From: Halieaceae bacterium
GTDB lineage: Bacteria > Pseudomonadota > Gammaproteobacteria > Pseudomonadales > Halieaceae
Assembly: GCA_003523185.1 (NCBI GenBank)
Contig: DPGN01000069.1
Span: 1-36,355 of the forward strand
Length of the DNA stretch: 36,355 nucleotides
Direction: 5' to 3'
Both the position numbers and the translations under genes were made by a program. This document shows positions 7,985-15,360 of this stretch, in pieces; within the stretch, counting starts at the first letter, position 1; every line of letters begins with the position of its first letter. The notes beneath the pieces were generated by a model that did not search any database, was not told the DNA's origin, and saw nothing but the letters and a program-made list of their open reading frames with translations.

Positions 7985-9040
7985 CTAGCGAGTTGAGGCA
8001 AACAGCGCTGCCTCCTCCTCGCTCATTTCAGCGGGAATTGCTTCAAATAATGGCGTCGACAGATAGCGCTCACCCGTATCGGGCAGCATCACCAAAATCA
8101 CCGACCCCTCTGGCGCGGTCTCGGCAACTTCGACCGCCGTGGTTAACGTCGAACCCCCGGACACCCCTGTGAGAATGCCCTCATTGGCCGCGAGATGCTT
8201 CGCCATCGCCATCCCTTTATTACCGTCAACGGGTCTAACCTCATCAAAAAAAGCGCTGTCGATTCCTTCCTGAAGCACCTTTGGTATGAAGTCGGGTGTC
8301 CAGCCTTGAATGACATGAGGCTCCCAGGCAGGGTGACTTCCTTTAGGCGAATCGTCTTCATTGCGCTCTTGCGGGAGACCCGAGCCCAACAGCGTGGCGT
8401 TATGCGGCTCCGATAAGATGATCTTGCAGTCAGGACGCTCTCTTCTCAGTGCTCTGGCAACACCGGTAACGGTACCGCCCGTTCCATAGCCTGTAACCCA
8501 GTAATCGAGTGCTGCACCTTTGAAGTCAGAGAGAATTTCCCGAGCTGTTGTGGATTCATGGATGTCAGCGTTCGCTGCATTCTCGAATTGCCGCGCAAAG
8601 AACCAGCCATTGTCCTCAGCCAGCTTTTTCGCCGTGTTGTACATGCCAATGCCACGTTCCTCTTTTGGTGTCAGCACAACCTTCGCACCCAAAAATCGCA
8701 TCAGGCGCCGACGCTCGATTGAGAAACTTTCAGCCATCGTAATGACCAGAGGGTAGCCTTTGGCAGCGCAGACCATCGCAAGACCAATACCGGTGTTTCC
8801 CGATGTCGCCTCCACCACTGTCTGCCCCGGCTTTAGCAGTCCCTCTCGTTCAGCGGATTCAATGATGTTTAAAGCCAGACGATCCTTAACCGATGACAAC
8901 GGGTTAAATGACTCCACCTTAACGAACATCGATACGTGATCAGGGCCCGTCCGATTAAGGCGAACACACGGAGTATCCCCCACTGTCTCCACGATATCGT
9001 TGTAAAGCCGTCCGCGCCCTTCTGTCCTGTAAATAGTCAT
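7985..9040 (-). CDS. cysK: Cysteine synthase (O-acetylserine sulfhydrylase), PLP-dependent
   Basis: This cytoplasmic enzyme makes L-cysteine from O-acetylserine and sulfide. The PLP lysine lies in NPLSSVKDRL (K52), the substrate-binding loop is EATSGNTG (77-84), and the phosphate-binding loop is GYGTGGTVTG (from residue 184). GVSGGS near the C-terminal third supplies the residue facing the pyridine nitrogen. At 351 residues it is about 30 longer than many CysK proteins, with an acidic tail. A CBS-like or related beta-replacing activity is possible but less likely. The ATG is preceded by GAGGAG at a suitable distance. It is divergent from the CsoR-like regulator, whose two palindromic operators lie in the shared intergenic region, so metal or sulfur-stress control is conceivable. 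Confidence 0.9.
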   Translation of the reverse strand: MTIYRTEGRGRLYNDIVETVGDTPCVRLNRTGPDHVSMFVKVESFNPLSSVKDRLALNIIESAEREGLLKPGQTVVEATSGNTGIGLAMVCAAKGYPLVITMAESFSIERRRLMRFLGAKVVLTPKEERGIGMYNTAKKLAEDNGWFFARQFENAANADIHESTTAREILSDFKGAALDYWVTGYGTGGTVTGVARALRRERPDCKIILSEPHNATLLGSGLPQERNEDDSPKGSHPAWEPHVIQGWTPDFIPKVLQEGIDSAFFDEVRPVDGNKGMAMAKHLAANEGILTGVSGGSTLTTAVEVAETAPEGSVILVMLPDTGERYLSTPLFEAIPAEMSEEEAALFASTR

Positions 9041-9148
9041 GTCGTTGTCTCCTCGTCTATCACTAATGTAGCCCGAATACTGATCGCTTGCCCATGCTCA
9101 TTGAAATTCTTTGCTACCTGCCAGAGAAAGCAACTACCCTGTGAATTT

Positions 9149-9165
9149 ATACCCCTCCGGGGTAT
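9149..9165. promoter_or_regulatory. CsoR-family operator, copy 1
   Basis: ATACCCC-TCC-GGGGTAT is a perfect 7-3-7 palindrome. TACCCC/GGGGTA palindromes are the known type of site for CsoR/CstR/RcnR-family repressors. This copy lies just upstream of the -35 of the regulator gene. It also overlaps a possible reverse-strand -10 (TATAAA, 9146-9151) pointing towards cysK. Confidence 0.8.
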
Positions 9166-9195
9166 TTGACGAAAAATACCCCCCAGGGGTATTGT
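9166..9195 (+). promoter_or_regulatory. Promoter of the CsoR-like operon
   Basis: TTGACG (9166-9171) and TATTGT (9190-9195) are separated by 18 bp. The spacer and the edge of the -10 are occupied by operator copy 2, so repressor binding should block polymerase directly. The start codon follows 22 bp later. Confidence 0.65.
9175..9193. promoter_or_regulatory. CsoR-family operator, copy 2
   Basis: AATACCCC-CCA-GGGGTATT is a perfect 8-3-8 palindrome between the -35 and -10. Its centre is 27 bp from that of copy 1, about two and a half helical turns, so two repressor tetramers would sit on roughly opposite faces of the DNA. Confidence 0.82.
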
Positions 9196-9217
9196 TACGC
9201 CAAATCGGAGGTGACGC

Positions 9218-9490
9218 GTGAAACAAGAAACCCGTGACAATGTTGATAGACGACTCGCGCGCATTGAGGGCCAAGTCAAAGCACTGCGCCGAATGGTGGG
9301 CGAGGACCGATACTGCATTGATATTGCTCAGCAGGTACAGGCTGCCAGAGCCGCGCTATCCAGTCTCGAGTCGATCATTTTAGACGATCACATTTCGACC
9401 TGCGTCCAACATGCGCTGGAAGGTGACAACCTCGGCGAGCGAGAAGCCAAGATCGAGGAGCTGATCAAAGTGATGCGTGGTAAGAAGTGA
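9218..9490 (+). CDS. csoR: CsoR-family metal-sensing transcriptional repressor
   Basis: This 90-residue all-helical repressor matches the CsoR/RcnR/FrmR family (RRLARIEGQV, RMVGEDRYC). Residues C33, H58 and C62 reproduce the Cys-His-Cys spacing of Mycobacterium CsoR (36/61/65), which binds Cu(I). Persulfide-sensing CstR lacks the histidine, so copper is the first guess. It would repress its own operon until metal binds. The start is GTG at 9218, supported by an excellent GGAGGTGA (9207-9214). Its stop codon overlaps the GTG of the next gene (GTGA), which implies coupled translation. Family placement is strong; the metal is inferred. Confidence 0.93.
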   Translation: MKQETRDNVDRRLARIEGQVKALRRMVGEDRYCIDIAQQVQAARAALSSLESIILDDHISTCVQHALEGDNLGEREAKIEELIKVMRGKK

Positions 9491-10137
9491 TAAAGGCAAT
9501 CCTCAGGATCGCTCTGGTTTCGATATCGCTCATGGTCTGCGCGACGGCGATTGCGCGCCCGGTGTCTTACGCAGGTGGCTGGACACTGATAGAAACATCG
9601 AATCGAGCATCTTCTGCTGGACTCCTGCATTACACGTTGAACTATAACCTCTCAGTTGGTGCACGCTATGAGTGGCAACGAGGCTCCGATACGCGCGTCA
9701 CTGCAATACAACCAACGTTTTTAGCCAAGCGCTGGTTTGGTCGCGACTACCAAGCCAACCTCTATTTTTCTGGGGGCATTGGGACGGCTGAACGCGACGT
9801 TGGTGGCATCGAAAACTCGGAAACAGCGAAATTCGTTGGCGTCATGGCCGACTGGGAGACACGATCGCTCTTTGTCAGTTACGAGGGACGGAGAATGAAC
9901 CTCGGTCAACTAGGCAATCAAACCATGCATGCCGCGCGTGTGGGGTGGGCACCCTACGAAGGTGATACAGGCGCGTTGCACACATGGCTCATGTTAGAAG
10001 TTGACCACCGTGAACACATGGATGAAAGAACATCGGTGACACCGCTATTGAGATTTTTTAAGGGCCCGGCGCTTCTAGAGGTGGGCTATAACCTCTCGGA
10101 CTCGAGTCCACTCTTTAATTTTACTTACCGTTTTTAA
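9487..10137 (+). CDS. Predicted outer-membrane beta-barrel protein of the CsoR operon
   Basis: I do not recognise a named family. The 216-residue product has a signal peptide (about 1-24, ending ATAIARP), followed by alternating polar/hydrophobic segments typical of short transmembrane strands. It closes with FNFTYRF, whose terminal phenylalanine is the usual barrel-assembly signal. The GTG start at 9487 overlaps the regulator stop; a later in-frame ATG would cut into the signal peptide, so the GTG is preferred. There is no obvious cysteine or histidine cluster. Its position between a metal sensor and a His-rich periplasmic protein suggests a channel or binding barrel for the same metal at the outer membrane. 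That role is inferred from context only. Confidence 0.8.
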   Translation: MIKAILRIALVSISLMVCATAIARPVSYAGGWTLIETSNRASSAGLLHYTLNYNLSVGARYEWQRGSDTRVTAIQPTFLAKRWFGRDYQANLYFSGGIGTAERDVGGIENSETAKFVGVMADWETRSLFVSYEGRRMNLGQLGNQTMHAARVGWAPYEGDTGALHTWLMLEVDHREHMDERTSVTPLLRFFKGPALLEVGYNLSDSSPLFNFTYRF

Positions 10138-10147
10138 CGGAAAACTT

Positions 10148-10660
10148 ATGAACAAGACAATTTCACTCTTCATCGCAGCGGCGCTATCAACATCCGCTTA
10201 TGCAGACGACGGCAAGCACGAGATGAAGCATCACAGTGGCGGCCAGATGAATCATGCCGATATGAATCATGATCGCGGTGCTGAGCACGATCATGGCGCT
10301 AGTCATGAGCATGAATCTCATGACCACAATGCCATGGCGCATGATCATGGGGATATGGGGATGAAGGCAGCCACCATCACCCACACGGATGAGATCTCTG
10401 CGGCACTCGCCAATGGCGGTGCACCCGTCGTAGTCGATGTCTTGGGTGTTGTCTGCGACTTCTGCGCAACGGCCATGAACAAGATTTTTAGTAAGCGCGA
10501 TGAAGTCGCCGCTATTTACGTCGACCTCGATAAGAAAACGCTTAGTCTCGTAATTAACGACGGCTCGGATCTTTCTGACAAGCAAATTGAGAAGCTTGCC
10601 AAGCAGGCCGGTTATCGCATTGCAGCTATCCGCCGAGATAGTGAGGCAATGGGCGGATGA
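10148..10660 (+). CDS. Periplasmic His-rich protein with HMA/MerP-like CxxC domain
   Basis: The 170-residue precursor has a signal peptide (1-19, ending SAYA). A region from 24 to 67 carries 13 histidines interspersed with Asp, Glu and Met, resembling flexible metal-buffering segments. The C-terminal half (about 91-160) looks like a heavy-metal-associated ferredoxin-like domain with GVVCDFC (C103, C106), strands VVVDVLG and AIYVDLD, and a closing KLAKQAGY, as in MerP and copper chaperones. It probably captures Cu or a similar soft metal in the periplasm and hands it to the next gene product. The start lies 10 bp after the preceding stop, and the end overlaps the next start by ATGA. The reading is good; metal identity is not proven. 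Confidence 0.87.
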   Translation: MNKTISLFIAAALSTSAYADDGKHEMKHHSGGQMNHADMNHDRGAEHDHGASHEHESHDHNAMAHDHGDMGMKAATITHTDEISAALANGGAPVVVDVLGVVCDFCATAMNKIFSKRDEVAAIYVDLDKKTLSLVINDGSDLSDKQIEKLAKQAGYRIAAIRRDSEAMGG

Positions 10661-11040
10661 ATCCCATTGATCGCCGAACGCTGATCGGGCCTACGCTGTC
10701 ACTCTTTGCAAGCACATCAACCCTGCTTTGCTGTGCCCTACCTGCCCTCTTAATTACCGTAGGTGCGGGCGCAGTGATGGCGGGTCTGACCGCAACATTT
10801 CCCGGCATCATGTGGCTATCCGCCAATAAGGGGCCACTGTTTATGGCGTCGGGTCTGTTGTTGGCTTTGTCGGCCTTCATGCAATGGCAGGCCAGAAATG
10901 CACCTTGCCCTGTTGATCCAGAGCAAGCGGCGGCATGCATGCGACTGCGCGCTTTAAGCCTGCGCCTTCTGGGAGTATCAGTTGGGGTATATGCGACCGG
11001 CGTGTTCTTTGCCTACCTCTGGCCACTTATTTATCTCTAG
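10657..11040 (+). CDS. MerT-like inner-membrane protein
   Basis: This 127-residue protein has three predicted membrane helices (about 14-43, 58-76 and 101-124). Helix one carries a Cys-Cys pair (C25, C26) in STLLCCALPALL. The loop between helices two and three has C84 and C94. A CC pair in helix one plus two loop cysteines is the layout of mercuric transporter MerT, although the rest of the sequence is divergent and a MerR/MerA context is absent. With the upstream CxxC periplasmic protein it would form a MerP/MerT-style relay. It could move copper or another soft metal inward or outward; direction cannot be told. The ATG overlaps the upstream stop (ATGA). It is the last gene of the operon; no terminator is visible after it. 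Confidence 0.75.
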   Translation: MNPIDRRTLIGPTLSLFASTSTLLCCALPALLITVGAGAVMAGLTATFPGIMWLSANKGPLFMASGLLLALSAFMQWQARNAPCPVDPEQAAACMRLRALSLRLLGVSVGVYATGVFFAYLWPLIYL

Positions 11041-11113
11041 TTTTCCAACAGCACTCATTACTCCGGTGACGATACATTGCTGATGCATCGGTAGTCCGCG
11101 AGCACTCACTTAA

Positions 11114-11866
11114 CTAGTCCTTAGAGGCGCGTCTCCACGGAATCATCACGTAAAGGGCAATGCCAGCGATGGCGGTGAGTAGCGCCATCACGGAAAATAG
11201 CTTGAGCAGCCAGGTGCCAATGTCGTCGCGGTCGTCATAATCCATGATGTGGAGCATCCATAAGAAATCCCATGCTCGCCATGCCAGATTTCGAATGGCG
11301 ACAATATCGCCCGAGCGAGGATCAACGTAGACCCGAAGGGACGGATTCTCCGCGCTGTAGGCGCGCCACAAAGGAAGTTGGCGGCCTCTGTATTCAGCCG
11401 CTTCTGCGGCGGTTGTCACCCACTCGGTAACGTCTACCGTAATGTCCGTTTTACTCGACACCGCTAAAATCGCCTGCTCCGAAGTCAACCGAGTCACGGG
11501 CTGACCGTCAGGACCCAACCACTCTGTAACACCTGACTCTGGATCTGTTACACCAACAACAAGCTCATCTGGCAGTCGGGGCTTTATAAGTATCTGGCTT
11601 GTCGAAGCGATCGGAAAATCAAATTTGGCGAGGTCGATGGATTGTGTTGGAGGCGCTAGACGATGTGGTTCACCCCGCACCATCGTGATATCAACAAAGG
11701 CAAAGTAAATGCCACTCACCGTCCACAAGAGGAGCTGAATGGCTGTGACTATGGCTAAACGTCGGTGCCAAACGCGAAGACGCCTTTGCCAAGCAAGGGA
11801 CACAACCCTGTAGGGCCACTTGGATCCTTTTTCGGGGACCTCAGACGCCTCGGATACGGCCACCAC
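11114..11866 (-). CDS. PepSY-domain membrane protein
   Basis: This 250-residue protein has a basic N-terminus, a first helix (about 37-57, IVTAIQLLLWTVSGIYFAF), a periplasmic region and a C-terminal helix (about 220-242). The pattern of VWHRRLA before helix one, YVDPRSGDIVAI in the middle and FLWMLHIMDY before helix two is typical of PepSY-associated membrane proteins. Some of these take part in iron or flavin reduction chemistry; others are of unknown role. The start is GTG directly abutting the stop of the upstream HD-domain gene, so the two form a tight operon and are probably translated together. A second GTG follows immediately and is an alternative start. The function is not assigned beyond the family. 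Confidence 0.82.
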   Translation of the reverse strand: MVAVSEASEVPEKGSKWPYRVVSLAWQRRLRVWHRRLAIVTAIQLLLWTVSGIYFAFVDITMVRGEPHRLAPPTQSIDLAKFDFPIASTSQILIKPRLPDELVVGVTDPESGVTEWLGPDGQPVTRLTSEQAILAVSSKTDITVDVTEWVTTAAEAAEYRGRQLPLWRAYSAENPSLRVYVDPRSGDIVAIRNLAWRAWDFLWMLHIMDYDDRDDIGTWLLKLFSVMALLTAIAGIALYVMIPWRRASKD

Positions 11867-12469
11867 TTAGTCTTGGAAAGTGGTCGAGCCTTCGCTCTTG
11901 TAGAGCGACTGCTTGGGTTTCTCGAATACACGCTGAATCATCGGCTCAAAAAACGACAGTGGGTAGGTTTCAGCATCAGGATCAAAGGCCGGTGCATCAT
12001 ATTTCTCAATGAACTCGAGTGTCTGATCATAAAGAGGATGATCTTTAAACTGCTCCCGCATGTTCTTATCCAGACCCAAGTACTCGAAGAAATAATACCC
12101 TTGGAAAATTGCGTGATGCTTGACCATCCAATGGTTAGCTTCGCTGACGTAGGGCTGAAGCAAGACCGCAGCGATATCTGCGTGGTTGGCAGGCCCCAAC
12201 GTATCACCGATGTCATGCAGCAGTGCACAGACGACATATTCTTCGTCTTTACCGTCTTTGTGAGCCAGAGTCGCTGTCTGCAAACAGTGAGTGAGTCGAT
12301 CAACAGGAAAACCACCCCAGTCGCCTTCGAGCAATAACAAATGATCAATAATTCGCTGGTACAGCGTTTTGGAAAACTCCTGCACCTCGGCACCAATAAT
12401 GGTCCAATCCTCGAGCGTTCCATCTTTCATGTGGTGGAACTTTGCGCGTTCCGGAACAGCCGTATTCAT
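11867..12469 (-). CDS. HD-domain protein, PhnZ/TmpB/MIOX-like
   Basis: This 200-residue cytoplasmic protein has the HD metal site H61 (RLTHCLQTATLA), H85-D86 (ALLHDIGD), H96 (NHADIA), H118 or H119 (VKHHAIFQGYYF) and D158 (EKYD). The order and the LTHCLQTATLA/ALLHDIGD blocks resemble PhnZ- and TmpB-type HD oxygenases, which use a mixed-valent di-iron centre to cleave C-P bonds, and the related myo-inositol oxygenase, more than nucleotide phosphohydrolases. The substrate here is unknown, and no other phosphonate genes are in the window. GGAG sits eight bases before the ATG. The following PepSY gene abuts the stop codon. An ordinary phosphohydrolase remains possible. Confidence 0.8.
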   Translation of the reverse strand: MNTAVPERAKFHHMKDGTLEDWTIIGAEVQEFSKTLYQRIIDHLLLLEGDWGGFPVDRLTHCLQTATLAHKDGKDEEYVVCALLHDIGDTLGPANHADIAAVLLQPYVSEANHWMVKHHAIFQGYYFFEYLGLDKNMREQFKDHPLYDQTLEFIEKYDAPAFDPDAETYPLSFFEPMIQRVFEKPKQSLYKSEGSTTFQD

Positions 12470-12610
12470 TTTTTATTCTCCGCCTTGTCAGTATCGCGTT
12501 GAAACACTTCAAATCGCATTTGATGATGGTAGATTAGCGCGCATTGCCAAATTTCGCATCATTCGCGCGAAAACGAACTCACTCAATTACTACTTAAAGG
12601 CGAACACTTC

Positions 12611-14458
12611 ATGTCTTTCTTGCCGAAATCCATTCTTCAACTGTCAACACTCACTCTTATTTTTTCATTGGGGCTAGCCGGATGCTCTAGCGAGCAGCCT
12701 GCTGAGCAAGATGTGCCGTTGTCCCTGACCGATTGGCTAGATGCGGAGTACGAGGAGCAGCTGATGCGCTCACCCATGGGCCTTACGTATCTCGGCCGCA
12801 GCGAGCGCAAAGACGAGTTAGATGAATTTACCCTCGAGTCCTATCAGGCCGACCTCGCGTGGCTGGCGGCATCTGTCGACGAAATGGAAAGTCGCTTCGA
12901 TCGCGCAGAGCTCTCAGAGTCAGAACAACTTTCTTACGACCTATGGAAATACAACTACGATCAATCAGCTTCCGGCGAAGCTTATTTTTATAGCCGTCTC
13001 GTTTTCGACCAGATGAACGGCTTGCACTCATTCGTACCCACCTTCCTCATTAACTTCCACACCGTTACTAGCGTCTCGGATTTTGAGGCGTTGGTTGCAC
13101 GCTTAAATCTTATCAAGCCTCGGATGATGGGTGCCTTAGATATCGCACGCGAGTCATCAAAACGCGGAGTGGTGTCTCCCTACTTTGCGATGGACGGTGT
13201 CGCCGACCAATCTCGAAAAATCATTTCAGGCCAGCCTTTTGATGCCGAAGCGGAGACTGACAGTGCGATTTGGGCAGACGTACAAAGAAAAATCGCCGGG
13301 CTCTTAGAAAATGAGTTACTCACCGAAAACGAGGCTAATGCATTACAAACAGAGGCGAAGGAAGCCCTGCTTTCATCATTTGGTCCTGCGTACGAAGCCA
13401 TTATCGCTTGGGCTGAGGAGGAGCGCCTCTCATCCCCTGAGGTAGCTACAGGCATTGGCGCGCAAGAAGGTGGTGATGCTTACTACGCGCACTTGCTCGC
13501 CCGGCAGACCACAACCGATCTCAGCGCTGATGAAATCCACACCATCGGCCTCAACGAGGTCGCTCGTTTGCGAAATGAGATGCTAGGCATCATGGAGGAA
13601 GTGGAATTCCAAGGAGACTTGCAAGCGTTCTTTGAAGAAGTGCGAACCGGCGAGTGGAATTACTATCCGGATACCGATGAAGGGCGTCAGGCCTATATCG
13701 ACGATGCGACGGCCGCCATCGAGAACCTAAAAGCACTACTCCCCGAGTATTTTGGCCTCCTGCCAAAAGCTGATCTTATCGTGAAGCGGGTAGAAGCTTT
13801 CCGCGAGCGCGACGGTGCGGCACAGCACTACTACGCTGGAACACCGGATGGATCCCGCCCCGGCATCTACTACGCGCACCTCTCGGATATGACCGCCATG
13901 CCAAAAAATCAGCTGGAGGTTATTGCCTATCACGAGGGTCTACCGGGTCACCATATGCAAATATCAATTGCTCAAGAGCTAGAGGGTGTTCCGCAATTCC
14001 AAACTCAGCTGGGTTTTACCGCTTACGCTGAAGGCTGGGGCTTGTATTCAGAAAAACTCGCCAGCGAAATGCCGGGCACTTACGCCGATGCCTATCAACA
14101 GTTCGGGCGGTTGAGCAGCGAGATCTGGCGGGCTATTCGTCTGGTGGTTGATACTGGCCTGCACGCGAAAGGCTGGACCGAGCAAGAGGCGATCGACTAC
14201 TTCATGGCCAACTCACCAGAGCCTTACGAGAGCGTGCGCTCCGAGGTACGCCGCTACATCGTCATGCCCGGGCAAGCGACCTCGTACAAGATTGGCATGA
14301 TCAAGATTCTTGAACTGCGATCGACCGCCATCGAAGCGCTAGGAGATGACTTCGATATCCGCGGCTTCCACGACACAGTGCTGGGCGCAGGCTCACTACC
14401 GCTCGACCTGTTAGAGCGACGCGTTATGCAGTGGATTGAGACAGTTAAGGCGAGCTAA
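12611..14458 (+). CDS. DUF885-family lipoprotein, predicted zinc metallopeptidase
   Basis: The 615-residue product has a lipoprotein signal peptide with lipobox LAGC (cysteine at about residue 24), placing it on a membrane facing the periplasm. Long helical segments lead to HEGLPGHH (H441-H448), in which H441, E442 and a second histidine form an expanded HExxxH-type zinc site. AEGWGLYSE (E474) supplies the third ligand. These are hallmarks of DUF885 proteins, which resemble thermolysin-like and carboxypeptidase-type enzymes and probably trim peptides. AAGG lies about ten bases before the ATG. The gene is divergent from the HD/PepSY pair and convergent with coq4. The exact substrate is unknown. 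Confidence 0.9.
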   Translation: MSFLPKSILQLSTLTLIFSLGLAGCSSEQPAEQDVPLSLTDWLDAEYEEQLMRSPMGLTYLGRSERKDELDEFTLESYQADLAWLAASVDEMESRFDRAELSESEQLSYDLWKYNYDQSASGEAYFYSRLVFDQMNGLHSFVPTFLINFHTVTSVSDFEALVARLNLIKPRMMGALDIARESSKRGVVSPYFAMDGVADQSRKIISGQPFDAEAETDSAIWADVQRKIAGLLENELLTENEANALQTEAKEALLSSFGPAYEAIIAWAEEERLSSPEVATGIGAQEGGDAYYAHLLARQTTTDLSADEIHTIGLNEVARLRNEMLGIMEEVEFQGDLQAFFEEVRTGEWNYYPDTDEGRQAYIDDATAAIENLKALLPEYFGLLPKADLIVKRVEAFRERDGAAQHYYAGTPDGSRPGIYYAHLSDMTAMPKNQLEVIAYHEGLPGHHMQISIAQELEGVPQFQTQLGFTAYAEGWGLYSEKLASEMPGTYADAYQQFGRLSSEIWRAIRLVVDTGLHAKGWTEQEAIDYFMANSPEPYESVRSEVRRYIVMPGQATSYKIGMIKILELRSTAIEALGDDFDIRGFHDTVLGAGSLPLDLLERRVMQWIETVKAS

Positions 14459-14483
14459 GAATAGCTCGCGTATCGATCTGGTC

Positions 14484-15239
14484 TCAGGCAGCTGCCTGAG
14501 GCCGGATCATTTGCGATCCCTCAAGCTTCTCAAGCGCCATACGGTACTTCGCGGGCGGTATGAAACCGAGCTCAGCTCGCACTCTGTCGAGCGGCTCGTG
14601 AAGCCGGTCTTCCCATCGGGTAAACAACATCCACTCCGCAGACTGCCCAATCTCTCGCCCTTCTTTAACGAGCGACTTGAGATCTAGCTCAGGGTTTTCT
14701 TTTTGGCCCTTGGTTCGACCCATGAAAATAATGAAATCGATACCGCGAGACGGCGTCTGGGTTGTCATAAACGACAACAGACACAGCTCGCCAAGCGTAT
14801 CGCGACCGTAGCCTGTCATCACGTGCTGCAGGTCGTGAATATCCCGAAGTCGATCACCTAACCAGCGCTCGTTACGGCCAATTTTTTCGAATCTAGGTGC
14901 TTCTTCACTCGAGGCAATCAGGCCATCAGCCGATAAGCCTTCGCGATGCACGAAGTCGTAATAAGCGCGGCCAATACTGCCTTCGGGCATCGCTAAAAGC
15001 GCCTCGCGGTCGTTGAGTGCCGTGACAATATTCGGCTGCTCCTCTAGAAGACGCATGCCCCGGTCGTCTGCACGCATGCGCATCAGCGCTCTACCAAGAG
15101 AGTTGCCCCGTAGGGCCTCCAACACCTTGAAAACCTGGCCGGTGTCATCGGGGTCTCGAAGCAAGCGAGAAATAGCTAGCCCCGCCTGAATCGGCTTGAT
15201 GCGGTTCTGTTCGTACCACCGGGAAATTGCACGCAACAT
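14484..15239 (-). CDS. coq4: Coq4-family ubiquinone biosynthesis protein
   Basis: This 251-residue protein has the Coq4 signature HDLQHVMTGYGRDTLGE: H135, D136, H139 and E151 match the HDxxH(x11)E metal site. In eukaryotes Coq4 acts in the membrane-associated ubiquinone complex and has been linked to removal of the C1 carboxyl and hydroxylation of the ring. Bacterial homologues are less well described. The N-terminal region (1-90) is helical and shows no signal peptide, consistent with a peripheral inner-membrane protein. The 3' end contains an 18-bp palindrome (14483-14500) that also encodes the last residues. The family is clear; the bacterial role is inferred. Confidence 0.88.
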   Translation of the reverse strand: MLRAISRWYEQNRIKPIQAGLAISRLLRDPDDTGQVFKVLEALRGNSLGRALMRMRADDRGMRLLEEQPNIVTALNDREALLAMPEGSIGRAYYDFVHREGLSADGLIASSEEAPRFEKIGRNERWLGDRLRDIHDLQHVMTGYGRDTLGELCLLSFMTTQTPSRGIDFIIFMGRTKGQKENPELDLKSLVKEGREIGQSAEWMLFTRWEDRLHEPLDRVRAELGFIPPAKYRMALEKLEGSQMIRPQAAA

Positions 15240-15360
15240 AAGGTTCTTATGACCAAAAAAAATATTTATTTAGCAGAGAGTATCAAATTTAGGTCAATTA
15301 ACCCTAGCCGCCAAGGCAATCACCGTTTCGCGCGCGATTCTTTGAAAATGCGGCGGCTAA

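Noticed and set aside
11765..12337. 190-codon forward open frame
   Set aside because: It runs antisense across the HD-domain and PepSY genes, which have clear family motifs and ribosome-binding signals; the antisense product resembles nothing known to me.
14483..14500. Perfect 18-bp palindrome CTCAGGCAGCTGCCTGAG at the end of coq4
   Set aside because: It encodes the last residues of coq4 and has no loop and no T run on either side, so it is not a convincing terminator; it may be chance.
15305..15359. TAGCCGCC ... GGCGGCTA inverted pair downstream of the SLC13 gene
   Set aside because: The 39-base loop and missing T tract make it a poor terminator; no other role could be supported.
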